Source: Brassica napus
Lineage: Eukaryota; Streptophyta; Magnoliopsida; Brassicales; Brassicaceae
DNA length: 64,000 bases
NCBI RefSeq assembly: GCF_020379485.1
Contig: NC_063447.1
Span: 56,781,452 to 56,845,451 of the forward strand
Direction of reading: 5' to 3'
Part shown: piece after piece, positions 23,560-34,019 of the stretch
Layout: every line of letters begins with the position of its first letter
Numbering within the stretch: position 1 is the first letter of the stretch
Notes under the pieces: model-generated
Told to the model about the DNA's origin: nothing
The model's input: only the letters and a program-made list of their open reading frames with translations
The model's database searches: none
Program-made: the position numbers and the translations under genes

Positions 23560-24052
23560 ATTAATTATATTTTTCACTAGATCGATCGATGCGTTTTTGA
23601 ACAAAAACGCATCGATCGATCCGTTTTTTTTAAAAAATATAGCGAGGGACATTTCCCTCGGAATTTTCCGAGGGACAACTCCCTCGGAAAATTCCGAGGA
23701 ACGGATCCCTCGGAATATACCGAGGGAACAGTTCCTCGGAATAAACCGAGGAAAAAGTCCGTCGGTATACTCCTATCGATCGATGTATATATGTCCAAAC
23801 ACGCATCGATCGATGAACTTCCGAGGAATTATCCCGACGAAGTTCTACCTCGGTATATTCCGAGGACTTTTCCGACAAACAAGGGATCCTCGGAAATTTA
23901 TTTCCTCGGAATTCCGTCGGAAAATTCCGAGGGATTTCAGAGGAAAAAAGAAATTCCGAGGAATTATTTCCGACGACGTGTTTCGTCGGAATTTCGTCGG
24001 AATAACGATATTCCGACGAAATTCCGACGATTTTTTTCCACAGAATCCTTGA
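23560..24052. repeat. Right subterminal repeats of CACTA copy 2
   Basis: Many TTCCGAGGAA, TTCCTCGGAA and TTCCGACGAA units plus CGATCGATGCG palindromes at 23581-23620 and 23775-23815. It matches 5817-6320 but lacks about 16 bp there (near 6150-6165). Confidence 0.85.
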
Positions 24053-24070
24053 TGTTTTCTTGTAGTGTAC
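24053..24070. repeat. Right terminal inverted repeat and TSD (TAC) of CACTA copy 2
   Basis: TGTTTTCTTGTAGTG followed by TAC, matching the left side exactly. Confidence 0.95.
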
Positions 24071-24508
24071 ATTTACCGTTGCAGTATTTGAAATCAACAG
24101 CGTGGAAGGTGGGTAAGAAGAAGAGTGATGCGACGAGAAGAAGCATATGCTGGAAGGAAAATATCGCCATGAAATATGAAATGAATGTCATCGTCATTGT
24201 TCTTCTTTCGTTTATAATAATTTATTCTCACGCTATACGCGATTATCTTAAAATTTGTTTGAGCTGCGTTGGCTTCGACCAATTTTAAATATGCATTGAC
24301 TTCAGCCAAGTGGTTCGTGCATTTTCATAAATAAAACCTAAATAGTTTGGACTGCATAATCTAATTTTTTGAATCATTCACGTTTTCCTTAATTTATAGT
24401 TATGTTTATAAATATATATTGAATTTGTGTTTTTCCAAACAACATTTTTCAAAGATATGGTTTGATGTTTGGTATTTTGGTGTTTCATTATATATTATAA
24501 TACATTTA

Positions 24509-25298
24509 CTAGATTTTGACATGCGCTTAGCGCATAATTTATTTCCTAAAAAAATTATAAGAAACAAAATTTGATAATTATAAAATTATGTGTTTAAAGT
24601 TTGTAACTTATAATATATTTATTGTTGTGTTGATGTGACCCGTATCTATATGATATAATCGCTCAATCAAGTGATCCGTATATAAATCACCACTATTTAA
24701 GAATCCGATAAATTTTGGGTTAAATTCAAAATCCGTTTATAACCTATCACCTGACACTGATTGACTCGTGAAAACTAAGATATATCCAATAATATATAAA
24801 AAGTATTAAATTAAATAAACTATTTAATTTATAATTTTTATTTTAAAATTTTATTACTATAAATCATTAAAAATACAGAAGACCAAAATATATTGATAGG
24901 TTTTCATTATTGATAATTTATTATAGATTTATCTTTTTAATTTTAATGGAAAGGATGGCACCAAGAAACAATAAAAATTTTGTTTATTGAGACGAATCAT
25001 TACTATTTTGGTCATTAGATTCATGAGACAGGGATAGAAAAAGATGATATGTTAGTATAATATATTTATATGAATTAGTATAATAGAGTTATGTATGTAT
25101 AAAAATTTGGTATAACAAAAATATAGTATAGATGGTAAAAGTGATGTATGTATAGTTAGAGAGCATTAAATTGTTAGTATAATTAGAGAAATAATAGAAA
25201 ATATAAGGTAGAACCAAAAATTTAATTGGTTAATGAATAGGTCCAACAATCTTTTGTAAGTAGATTTTGTAGGACTTCTTCCATTTTAATAGTATTGA
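24509..25298 (-). mobile_element. Non-autonomous Helitron
   Basis: Read on the minus strand it opens TCAATACTATTAAAATGGAA at 25298 after an A and closes CTAG at 24509 before a T, the A|TC...CTRR|T signature of Helitrons. A hairpin (TGCGCTAAGCGCA, about 24520-24533) sits some 10 bp before the CTAG end. It is 790 bp, AT-rich, with no Rep/helicase coding sequence. Confidence 0.72.
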
Positions 25299-25447
25299 TG
25301 ATTCTGTGTACGTATACATCTTAAGTTTGATATAACAAGATAGTCGAACTAGATCTTCACCAATTAGCCGAAATCTAAACTACCACGTACAACGATCACG
25401 GCCTATTACCAAAAGATCGCAACATAGAAAGTACAAATAGTGATTTT

Positions 25448-26144
25448 TGTAGGTGCAAGACGAGTCTGTTACAGAGAGTAATACATACAAGTACAATGCT
25501 TTTATTTATTTCACAAAGTAATACATCAAGATAATAATGAAGGTTTATCTTTACATAGATAAAGTGTCTTACTAGCTCTCTTCCGATTTGACTAACATGT
25601 CACACTCAGACAGAGACACCAGCCTAACACGTTCCTAGATCAAACTAACCCAAGAACCCCTCTGACCCCCTCATGACCCCTAGCCCTTATGTTTTGTGTC
25701 TACTCTCATTCGACACCAAAACCCTTATGCTTACGGCCTTCTCTTGAAGTGATACCTATCCCAAGGCACGTCTCTGTCTACTTATACATTTAGACTTCGT
25801 GGCTTATCCTTGCCAACTTCTCAAGGAAGAGATATTTCTTATGGAATATTTCCAAAACTTCTTCAAAGCCTCTTGGAAATCTTCCCTTGATGATTTACCC
25901 TTCTCCAAGGTAAATCATAGCTAGCTTAGCCTCCAAGTATCTTGTAGTTTAGCTCTACGTCGGCTCCAAGTCCAGTCTTCAAGTCAGCTACACAGCTTTA
26001 CTTCAGCTTCACTTCATGTAGTACTTCTTGTACGACTTCATGTAGTATTTCATGACTTCATGTAGTACTTCACGACTGGTACATGGACATCTTGAGGAGT
26101 TGTTTTTCTTCAACTTCTAAAACTCAGTCCTCACTGCACTAACA
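25448..26144 (-). mobile_element. Solo LTR of an LTR retrotransposon
   Basis: A 697-bp segment bounded by TGTAGG...CTAACA is flanked by a perfect 5-bp duplication ATTTT (25443-25447 and 26145-26149). On the minus strand it starts TGTTAGTGCAG, has a TATAAG core promoter near 25785 and an AATAAA signal near 25505 before the end. These fit a U3-R-U5 layout in minus orientation. No internal retrotransposon domain adjoins it, so it is probably the product of LTR-LTR recombination. It is unlike the LTR of the Copia element at 57001. Confidence 0.72.
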
Positions 26145-26149
26145 ATTTT

Positions 26150-26739
26150 TTAATGCAAATAGAAATAGTGAATTTGCATGAAACTAAGAACATGAACGAG
26201 ATGTTATCCAGTTTGGATGCAAAACCGCAATCATACGTGTAGCCGGAAACTCTTCAAAATTTACTAAACGCATATGGTTAATAATCGCTGTTACACTCTA
26301 GTTCTCTCATCGAACAACTCACGAGAATTTCACTTTTATTCACTATAGAACTCATGAGTGAATGGGGTAAGCAAAGAAATGGGTTGCAGTTGGATCGAAG
26401 TGAAGATCAGCAAGGTCGGATCTGGATCAAGCCTAATAACACATTAGCTATAGCCTCCACAATTTTTGAAGGTTTTTATATAAAGTATAGATCCCTAAAC
26501 TATGGAGAAAATTTTATAAGATTCTTAAGAAATGTTTATAACCCGCAAGTTCTTATATCGGGTGTCATGCTTCTGTTGTGGGAGATACAATGCATCTGAG
26601 GATTGAAAGAGCTAAAAGACTTGGTTAGCTTATTGATGATAGATGATGCAAGAAGGATTCATACACGTGTTGGATTCTTCTGTTGTGGTAGAAGGACCAC
26701 AATTAATTCTATCATCATAATATCAATAGTTAATTATTA
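26150..26739. other. Intergenic DNA, no gene recognised
   Basis: An 81-codon plus-strand frame at 26354-26599 (starting MSEWGKQRN) has no recognised domain and no splice context. It might be a retroelement scrap. Nothing else is supported. Confidence 0.5.
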
Positions 26740-28140
26740 TCTAAACTATTAAAACATGAGTACAAATAGTACTTAATCCTGAGTTTTTCTAAATAATTAC
26801 AAGGAAATGTCACTGATCAAAATACAGTAGTTTTACACTTTCCTTAACCCATTCATTTTTTATACCAAATAAACGTTAACCCATCCCGTTCTGTACACAA
26901 TCTTATTAATTAAATTAGACCAGCACGTATCTTATAGTACTATTCGAAACCAATACTCAAGATTAAATAGTTGACCAACTAGCACATACCTTATATTATT
27001 CCAATCAAATACTCCTCTAAAGCTGTGGCTTGTAATAGTTTTTTTTTATTAGCTAACCCATTACAAACCAAACCAAACGATTCATCACAATTTCTTAACC
27101 ATAATCTAATCGATATTAAGTTTATGGTTTTATATTTTAGCCAATTTATATTCAGTCTATATTTGTTTAGATTATGCATACCAACATTTTGTATATAGAT
27201 ATAATCAAGGTTTGGTTTAGCTAATTTATGGTTTAGCTAATTTAAGGTTTAGCAAATTTATGGTTTTGTGAATTTTCATTTTTTCTGTGCACAAAATCGA
27301 AACTAAATATGTTATTTTCCTAATTTATGGTTTACCTAATTTATGGTTTAGCAAATTTATTGTTTGGCGTATTTTCGATTATTTTTTGTACAAAATATAA
27401 ACTTAATATGCTATATTCCTTTGACAACTCACTGCCATTCAAAAAATGATTCTTAATTCCATGCAATCACTATTAACCGCAGAAGATCATAACTAAATAT
27501 TTGTTTTTTCGAAAACAAAACAACATCCCAACTTTTTTTTTCCTATTTTTATGTAATCATCATATCAAAAAGGTTATGATCTTTTTTAGGGTTCTAAATG
27601 GACCATTCATTACTTATTCATGACATTTTATTTAGCGTTAACCCAACAACATATAAACCCTATCTTGGCCTATATATTGATTTCATACAGATTCATCTTT
27701 TTTAATAAGAGTTCCTATATTGCGTTTTAATAGTTTATATATATATATATATTTATTTATTCTCCATTTATATTATTCACATAAATATGTTTTATATCTT
27801 TTTCACGTTTTGATGATTTTCTTGTATAAAAAGTAATTAAAAATATAACATTTGCAAATTATTTTTTCCAAACAATAATAAATTTACTGTAAGAAAAATG
27901 TCTTGTGTGGTTATTGATACAAAGATATGAATTTAGAAGATTTGTAAACACACATAATATGTGTTCAAAACAAAAAAAATATATGGATGATCCAATTACA
28001 ATAAAAATGTTATATATCCACATGTTATATAAAACACAAAGTAATATGGTAAAATTTATGTATCTATATTATCATATATTGATATAAACTATAATTCTTT
28101 TGAAAAATACATCCGTGCGGGCGTGCGGATCAAAAGCTAG
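26740..28140 (+). mobile_element. Non-autonomous Helitron upstream of the LEA gene
   Basis: Starts TCTAAACTATTAAAACATGA at 26740 after an A, and ends CTAG at 28137-28140 before a T. A GC-rich imperfect hairpin (ATCCGTGCGGGCGTGCGGAT, 28111-28130) lies about 6 bp before the CTAG. Length is 1,401 bp. It carries no Rep/helicase gene. Its right end is 198 bp before the LEA start codon, so it forms most of that gene's upstream DNA. Confidence 0.8.
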
Positions 28141-28337
28141 TTCTTCTTAAAATTAGTTAACGACAAAATTACCTAGTCAAAAACACTCCCTAGTTCCATT
28201 GCCAATATTGTGCAATTTCTTTGGACACCGTTTATTTACATCTCCCATAAGTAAATCACCTTTTTTTTAAACATACTATATTACTATCTTTACTCTTTAC
28301 ACAAGAAGGAAAGAAAGCTAACCTTTGTTAAAGAAAC

Positions 28338-28556
28338 ATGTCGAAGACACCACCAGAGAAACAAGAGTTACCACTAGAAACAAGTCCGTACACGAAGTAC
28401 GAAGATATAGAAGATTACAAGAAGAACGCTTATGGAACTTCCGGTCACCAGGAGGTTAAGTCTGGCCAAGGCGGCGGCTCAACCGACGCACCGACCCTCT
28501 CCGGTAGTGCTCCTCCCTCTGCTATAGATTCAGCTAACCAACAAGCTAAGAAGTGA
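28338..28556 (+). CDS. Small LEA protein, group 6 (PvLEA18-type)
   Basis: A single-exon, 72-aa, strongly hydrophilic protein rich in E, K, G, S and P, with no cysteine or tryptophan. The core SPYTKYEDIEDYKKNAYGT followed by GHQE, a GQGGGSTDAPTLSG stretch and a Q/K tail fits the plant LEA_6 family, short disordered proteins that build up in drying seeds and stressed tissue and are thought to protect other proteins. From memory the Arabidopsis counterpart is At2g33690, next to the PP2C gene At2g33700, the same order as here. The start is the first ATG after an A-rich leader. A Helitron ends 198 bp upstream. Confidence 0.75.
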   Translation: MSKTPPEKQELPLETSPYTKYEDIEDYKKNAYGTSGHQEVKSGQGGGSTDAPTLSGSAPPSAIDSANQQAKK

Positions 28557-28766
28557 ATCATTCATTATCACAAAACAAACATGTTCTCTTGCCTTTTCTA
28601 TATGATGCTTTTGCGATAATTTGATTTGTTTAAAAAAAAAAAGATAATTGATTTGTTTTTTTCTCCTTACCTGTTGTTATGATCCATTCTACTCAATTGA
28701 GTGATGCTTAATTTGACCATCTTCCCACAGATTATATGCCAAACGTATAATTTTTTTAATAAAGAA

Positions 28767-29237
28767 CTAATACTTAAAACTTGATCCGCACCCTCACGCG
28801 GACGTTTAATTTAACTTGTGTTCAACATTAAATCATAAACCACTGATTTTATAAAAAAAAATCTATGAATATTTTTATGCTTTGTAATATGGTGATTTAG
28901 TTAATCCTATGAAAATGTTATCTCTTTTTAACACAGGCGATTTAGTTAATATTTATACAATATTAATAATGGTTAGTATATGAATATTGATTTGGTTAGA
29001 TAAGCTTTGGAATTTTAATTAATTAATTTAAATTGATTTTAAATGCGGTGGCAGAATCTGCAAATACAAAAAATACAAAAAAGAAATAGTTAATTTATTA
29101 TAAATGAAATGGCTAAATGTATAAATAAAAAGAAATATTAAAAATATTGTTATCTATATTTCTAAACAATTCTCATTTAAACGGTTATCTATTTTTCCAA
29201 ATAGTACTAAAAAGTACTTCAGGTTTAATAATATAGA
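28767..29237 (-). mobile_element. Short non-autonomous Helitron downstream of the LEA gene
   Basis: On the minus strand it begins TCTATATTATTAAACCTGAA at 29237 after an A. It ends near 28767 with a GC-rich imperfect hairpin (CCGCGTGAGGGTGCGG) followed by TTAG|T. The expected CTAG appears as TTAG, a C-to-T change typical of methylated DNA. About 471 bp and no genes. The end sequence resembles that of the element at 26740. Confidence 0.6.
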
Positions 29238-31080
29238 TAAGATGTGTTCCAAGTCCTAACGCTGAATATTTTGATAAAAGTTTCATTTTTTTTAGCACAC
29301 AACTCGTAATGACCGACTGATTCCTAGCAAATTATAGTGTATAAATTAAGTTAAAGTCAATTCCATAACCACCAGCAATTTGAAAAGCATGCCATTAGTT
29401 GTAGCAACAAGAATCTTCATAAACTTGATGAATTTTGAACAAATATACATTATAAAGATAATAAAATATGAAAAACACTTAAAACAGTGTCTCAAAAAAT
29501 TTATCATAAAATAGCATATAAAGAGAAAAATAACCAAAATAACTTTTATTAAAAACTAGTGCTGAAAGTGACTTAACAACATTTTAGTTAAGCTACCGAA
29601 TATAACAACCAAAATCTTCATAAGGATATATAACAATGTAAGAACCTTATTTCACTACAATGGAGACAACTGATATTTGTAAAAATAGTAAGATTTCATT
29701 GATACAACTGCATATGTTTCTGTTTACTATCACCGAAAAAAGAACCTGACGAACCTAACTTTTGTGTTGTACTCTCAAAAAAAAAAAAAACCAACATAAC
29801 TATTTAAGGTAGGAGAAAGTGATTTGTTGTTGTTGAAAGTATGTTTTTCTATAATGCTTACAAGCCTCTTTATAAAAAAATAATGAGAAACACAAATTTC
29901 ATTTTTCAACACAAAAATAAAACTTTCATGGTACACTAACGGAGTCTTTAATTTTTGTCAATTAATATGTGAATTTATTTCAAATTTTTACCAAAAAATT
30001 AAAGAGTAAAACTATTATGGTTTGACAAATTCAAACTAAATAATATACATTAAAATAGATTTGTTTTTTATATTTTATCAATATAAAAGATAAATATATA
30101 TTTGGTTTATAAGATTAAATTAATGAACATGAAGTCCAACTAACAAATCAAAATCTAAATCCAAATATCCAATGTGTGTATTTACTACTTTGTACAAGTT
30201 TTTCAAATCACACATATTAGACTTCTATTTCTCATTCAAATTAAACTTTATTTTTGACATATATGATTCAAATTACAAAATCTCATGCGTTATTTTTTAA
30301 AAATTAGCCAAGAAAATATAATCTTTGATGTTTATTTTTGAAAAAAAATATTTAATCATTCAGGCCTCTGAGATGAACATATAAAATACATTATTTATAA
30401 TGTTCAAAAAATAGTTCCAATAAATAATTCTTATTTGATATTTAATAGAAAGGACCGACATATCAAAATATCAACAATCAAAAAGAACACCCAACGGCAT
30501 ATATAGTCTGTGTAACTATTCAAAAAAAAATCTGTGTAACTAACATTGGTTGTTAGTTTGGTCATTAAAGTTCCAATTTTCAATCATTAGTAGTTAATAC
30601 TTCTAATCTCTCATCATTAAGACCCAAAAACTATACTTTTAATTGCAATAAAAAGTCAGTAAAATAATAATTTGCAAAATTAATATGCTAATTCCATCAA
30701 CGAGATGTCCAATCACCAACAACAAATAGCTACCATTGTCGTTAGATCGCTACCGATATGGGATTTTACCGGTTTTGGATAAGTTCCATCCCAATACGAT
30801 TACGACAAGTGTATGGCGGGAATCTGTTGCAGCTATATAAGAATATTTTAATCGGAGGTAATAACCCCACGCGATGGAAAAGACAAGAGGAGATTACGTG
30901 GATGACATCTTATCCGTCCATTATCTATCCAAGCAATCTAACGGGTGGGACTCAATGGCGGTACCACCCGGTCAAAGAAATGCTTAGCCGTTGATTTAAC
31001 GACGCGTGTCAGTAAGAGATCTCCGGAGGGGACAGATAGACGATGGAAGAGATTACCTGGAATCGCCGGTGGCCAACCAA
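29238..31080. other. AT-rich intergenic DNA and PP2C promoter
   Basis: No gene seen. The last few hundred bases are less AT-rich. A TATATAA box is at 30834 and a CTTCTTCTTCTTCG-type leader starts about 31100, suggesting the PP2C transcript begins near 30870-31100. Confidence 0.5.
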
Positions 31081-31931
31081 ATACCAAACAAAGACAAACC
31101 TTCTTCTTCTTCGTCTCTCTCTCTCAAAGAAACCTTCCTGAAATTGTCTTTCGTCAATTCTCTTCTTTTTTCTTCAACGCCATAACTTTCTTATTTCTGG
31201 GTTTCCGGGAAAGCTTTCAAGAGGATCTAAAAGGGTATAGTCTCAGAGCTTTTGTTTGTGTGGTAAGTTTCTCATTTTTCTGAATTTTTCTACCTTTCGT
31301 TTCTCATCAATCTGGTGGGGTTGGTCTAAGAGCTGAACTCGTCTTGGGTTCCTGAGGTTTTGTTGAATTGAGCTTTTGTGGGTGTGATTTTGTGAAAACA
31401 GGGTTCTGGTTCAATTTTCTGAATTGGGGTTTTGGTTGATCTGACTTAAGGAAAAGTTTTCACCTGCTTCTTGACCCTTTAGAGTGGTTGATTTTGGGTG
31501 CTTAGTTTAAAGTTGTACAAGCTTGCGGTTATTGAGTTCCTTGAGTTGATCTGAGCTGACAAGTAGTAGAAAAGGTTTCACCTTTGAGTAGCTTGAATTT
31601 TTGCGTGTTGTCGTTATTGAATTCCTTAACTTTCTTCGTTTATACCACCGGTTTGATCAAGAACAAGGATCTGCTGAACTTGGGCGTTTGTCAAAATCAT
31701 TTCTTTTGGCTTTGAAATTGATCTTTAGGAAGTAAGGTTCCTGTAGTTCTTACAAGTTTCCCAAGTGGGTCTTCGGTTTTGAAGTTTTTTTCCTCACAAA
31801 AAAGTCTGATACTTGTAAGTTTCTCTTTGTTGATCTGTGATCTAGTGTGAACACTGGAAAGCAACAGACTGAAAACGCTTACATCGAAAACACACAAGAG
31901 GAAATTGTTACTGTATTGCTGATAGATTTAC

Positions 31932-33349
31932 ATGATTGAGAAGAGCTCAGCGGATGGTATGGAATTTTCACCGTTGATCACGGTTCTAGAGGGAGATTTC
32001 AACATGGACAAGGCTTCTGCAGCAGAGATTGATACTTTAGATGACTCTAAGCAAATGAGTAAAGGAAAACCTCCAAGGCACGTTTCTTCTATGCAACATA
32101 TCACAAGCACTACTACTAGTAGCCTGCAGGTAACTTATATGACCCACAAACTCTGGATTTGTGTTTTTTTTTTCTCTTGCATTTGGTTCAAATGACTTAA
32201 CTAGTTGATGTTTGCGCGCAGGATGTGGATGTTTGTAGTTTGGTTATGAAGTCACCTGATGAAAAATCAGAGTTTCTGCCTGTATACCGATCAGGAAGCT
32301 GTGCTGAACAAGGAGCAAAACAGTTTATGGAAGATGAACACATATGCATTGATGATCTTGTTCAGCATCTTGGTGCATCTGATGATTTCTCATCTCTTGG
32401 AGCCTTCTATGGGGTGAGTGTGTAATCTTCAAAACCTTACCCAAAGAAAGCTTATACGCACCTTGTCAACCTGTTAACATTGTTGATTGTGTTCTTTGGC
32501 AGGTGTTTGATGGCCATGGAGGCACAGATGCAGCACTGTTTGTCAGAAAGAACATACTGAGATACATTGTAGAGGACTCCTACTTCCCACTATGTGTTAA
32601 AAAAGCAATTAAGAATGCTTTCTTGAAAGCTGATTACGAATTTGCAGATGATTCTTCCCTTGACATCTCTTCTGGAACCACTGCCCTTACAGCTTTTCTT
32701 TTTGGAAGGTAAGAGACATTTAAAATTCATGTTCATGTACTTTTGATTTTGATTATGAACAGAGTTGCTACTCTCTTTCCTTTACAGGAGGTTGATAATT
32801 GCAAACGCTGGTGATTGCCGAGCGGTGCTTGGCAGAAGAGGCAGAGCAATTGAGTTATCCAAAGACCACAAACCAAACTGCATCGCCGAGAAAGTAAGAA
32901 TAGAAAATTTAGGTGGAGTTGTGTATGATGGCTACCTCAACGGGCAACTATCAGTTGCACGTGCCATTGGGGACTGGCACATGAAAGGCCCCAAAGGCTC
33001 TGCTTGTCCCTTAAGCCCAGAGCCAGAGTTGCAAGAAACCGACCTTAGTGAAGAAGATGAGTTCTTGATAATGGGGTGCGATGGTCTTTGGGATGTGATG
33101 AGCAGTCAATGCGCGGTGACAATCGCTAGGAAAGAACTGATGATTCATAATGATCCAGAGAGATGCTCTAGAGAGCTGGTGAGGGAGGCTCTTAAAAGGA
33201 ATACGTGTGATAATTTGACTGTGATTGTTGTGTGCTTCTCTCCTGATCCTCCACAGAGGATAGAGATCCGGATGCAGTCAAGGGTGAGGCGGAGTATATC
33301 TGCGGAAGGGCTAAATCTACTTAAAGGTGTGCTTGATGGTTATCCCTAA
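31932..33349 (+). CDS. PP2CG1: Protein phosphatase 2C (PP2CG1/At2g33700-like)
   Basis: Exons 31932-32129, 32222-32413, 32503-32708 and 32788-33349, GT-AG and in phase, give 385 aa. A PP2C is a Mg/Mn-dependent Ser/Thr phosphatase; the catalytic motifs are all present: [10 protein letters not shown] (residues about 97-106), VFDGHGG (131-137), [35 protein letters not shown] and CDNLTVIVV, including the four metal-binding Asp residues. The N-terminal 85 residues are variable. The tail [18 protein letters not shown] is typical of the subgroup with DBP1 and PP2CG1. The symbol rests on gene order (between an LEA_6 gene and ERF112) and length, not on a search. A 5'-UTR intron is likely (donor GTAAGT at 31263). 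Arabidopsis PP2CG1 is reported as a positive salt-stress regulator. Confidence 0.88.
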
Positions 33350-34019
33350 GCATGTTCTTGTTGTTCTGTCTTTACTTTGTGAGAGGCTATTGTCATGTTA
33401 GAGATGTTTGTGTTCTGAGTATGTTGTTGTTGCCTACATTAGTATTCAACATTCATTGAGATTTTTGATGGATGCATGTATCACGCTTTTGTAAATAACT
33501 TTTTTTTACTTGTAAAATATATATATGAGAGCTTCTTCTTTGCTTATAGGCTCTCTTAAATCCAGGGATGTTAGATCATAACTAACAAGGTCGTATTATT
33601 ACAGCTGAAGCTAGTTATGATGGTTTTACCTATTTGCCGAGAAAACCCAAACATCGTAAATAGTTCATCCGAACGCGAACCAAACTCAGGTGACGGTAGT
33701 TACAGTCGCAGAACAAACGTTGTTTGTCTTGAGTCTCTTGACCAATTAGAATGCGTACGAGACAGCTTTTTCCTCTTCCAAGTCAACAAATAGATGCGTG
33801 TGTTTCTTCTATATAACTGAGATTTTGGAGCCAAACATTTATTAAGAGTTTTAATAAAAAAAATATTTGTAATATCCATACGTAAAAGTTTTGGGTGGTA
33901 AAGCAAATGTTTCACTTGAGTTGTGTCTAGAACCGGTTTGACAGTTTTGATTGACGGTCAATACGTTTGATAACTGCCAGAGCCCAGAGGAATATACTCC
34001 TAAAACATGCATGGATATG

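Larger units (their letters stand above)
13490..24067 (+). mobile_element. Complete CACTA (En/Spm) transposon, copy 2
   Basis: A 10,578-bp element with perfect 15-bp terminal inverted repeats (CACTACAAGAAAACA at 13490-13504; inverse at 24053-24067). It is flanked by the 3-bp target duplication TAC at 13487-13489 and 24068-24070. It encodes a tnp2 transposase (13924-17540), an antisense Athila-like gene (17820-19268) and a PTTA protein (21187-23400). Arrays of TTCCGAGGAA and CATCGATCGATG fill both ends and the interior. Positions 17541-17819 are a short spacer, and 20440-21186 hold repeats plus the PTTA promoter. The only obvious defect is a one-base frameshift in the transposase, so this copy is young. 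Confidence 0.96.
12590..24170 (-). pseudogene. ML-domain (MD-2-related lipid recognition) gene B, CACTA in intron 1, frameshift in exon 3
   Basis: Exon 1 is 24077-24170 (signal peptide core MLLLVASLFFLP, then DFKYCNG). Exon 2 is 13027-13134 (EGYVYGNITRVDISPNPV). Exon 3 is 12776-12935 (ISRGKIIVFVHSTSQW). Exon 4 starts at 12691 (ISVTLIDAINDPKGEPKQIC); its end is uncertain. Splice phases agree except that exon 3 lacks one base in an A6 run (plus-strand T6 at 12819-12824), creating an early stop. The frame recovers the exon 3/4 phase if that run had one more base. The order (YC, ISP-P, K-I-V, I-C-E near the end) fits the plant ML family of small secreted lipid-binding proteins. The 10,578-bp CACTA element begins nine bases after the intact GTAAAT donor. 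It could be a pseudogene, or an intact gene with a sequencing error. Confidence 0.7.

Noticed and set aside
1..24067. Segmental duplication of one CACTA-plus-ML unit as the origin of both copies
   Set aside because: The two elements are inserted at different points of the paralogous genes (exon 2 and intron 1), so a single insertion before duplication does not fit.
23577..24288. Long plus and minus frames across the right end of CACTA copy 2
   Set aside because: Same repeat-derived translation, running across the element end into ML exon 1.
25467..26144. Solo LTR starting at TGTTACAG (25467)
   Set aside because: That boundary has no matching target duplication; starting at TGTAGG (25448) gives a perfect ATTTT pair.
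31697..32110. Minus-strand frames near the PP2C start
   Set aside because: They overlap the PP2C leader and exon 1 in antisense and have no domain.
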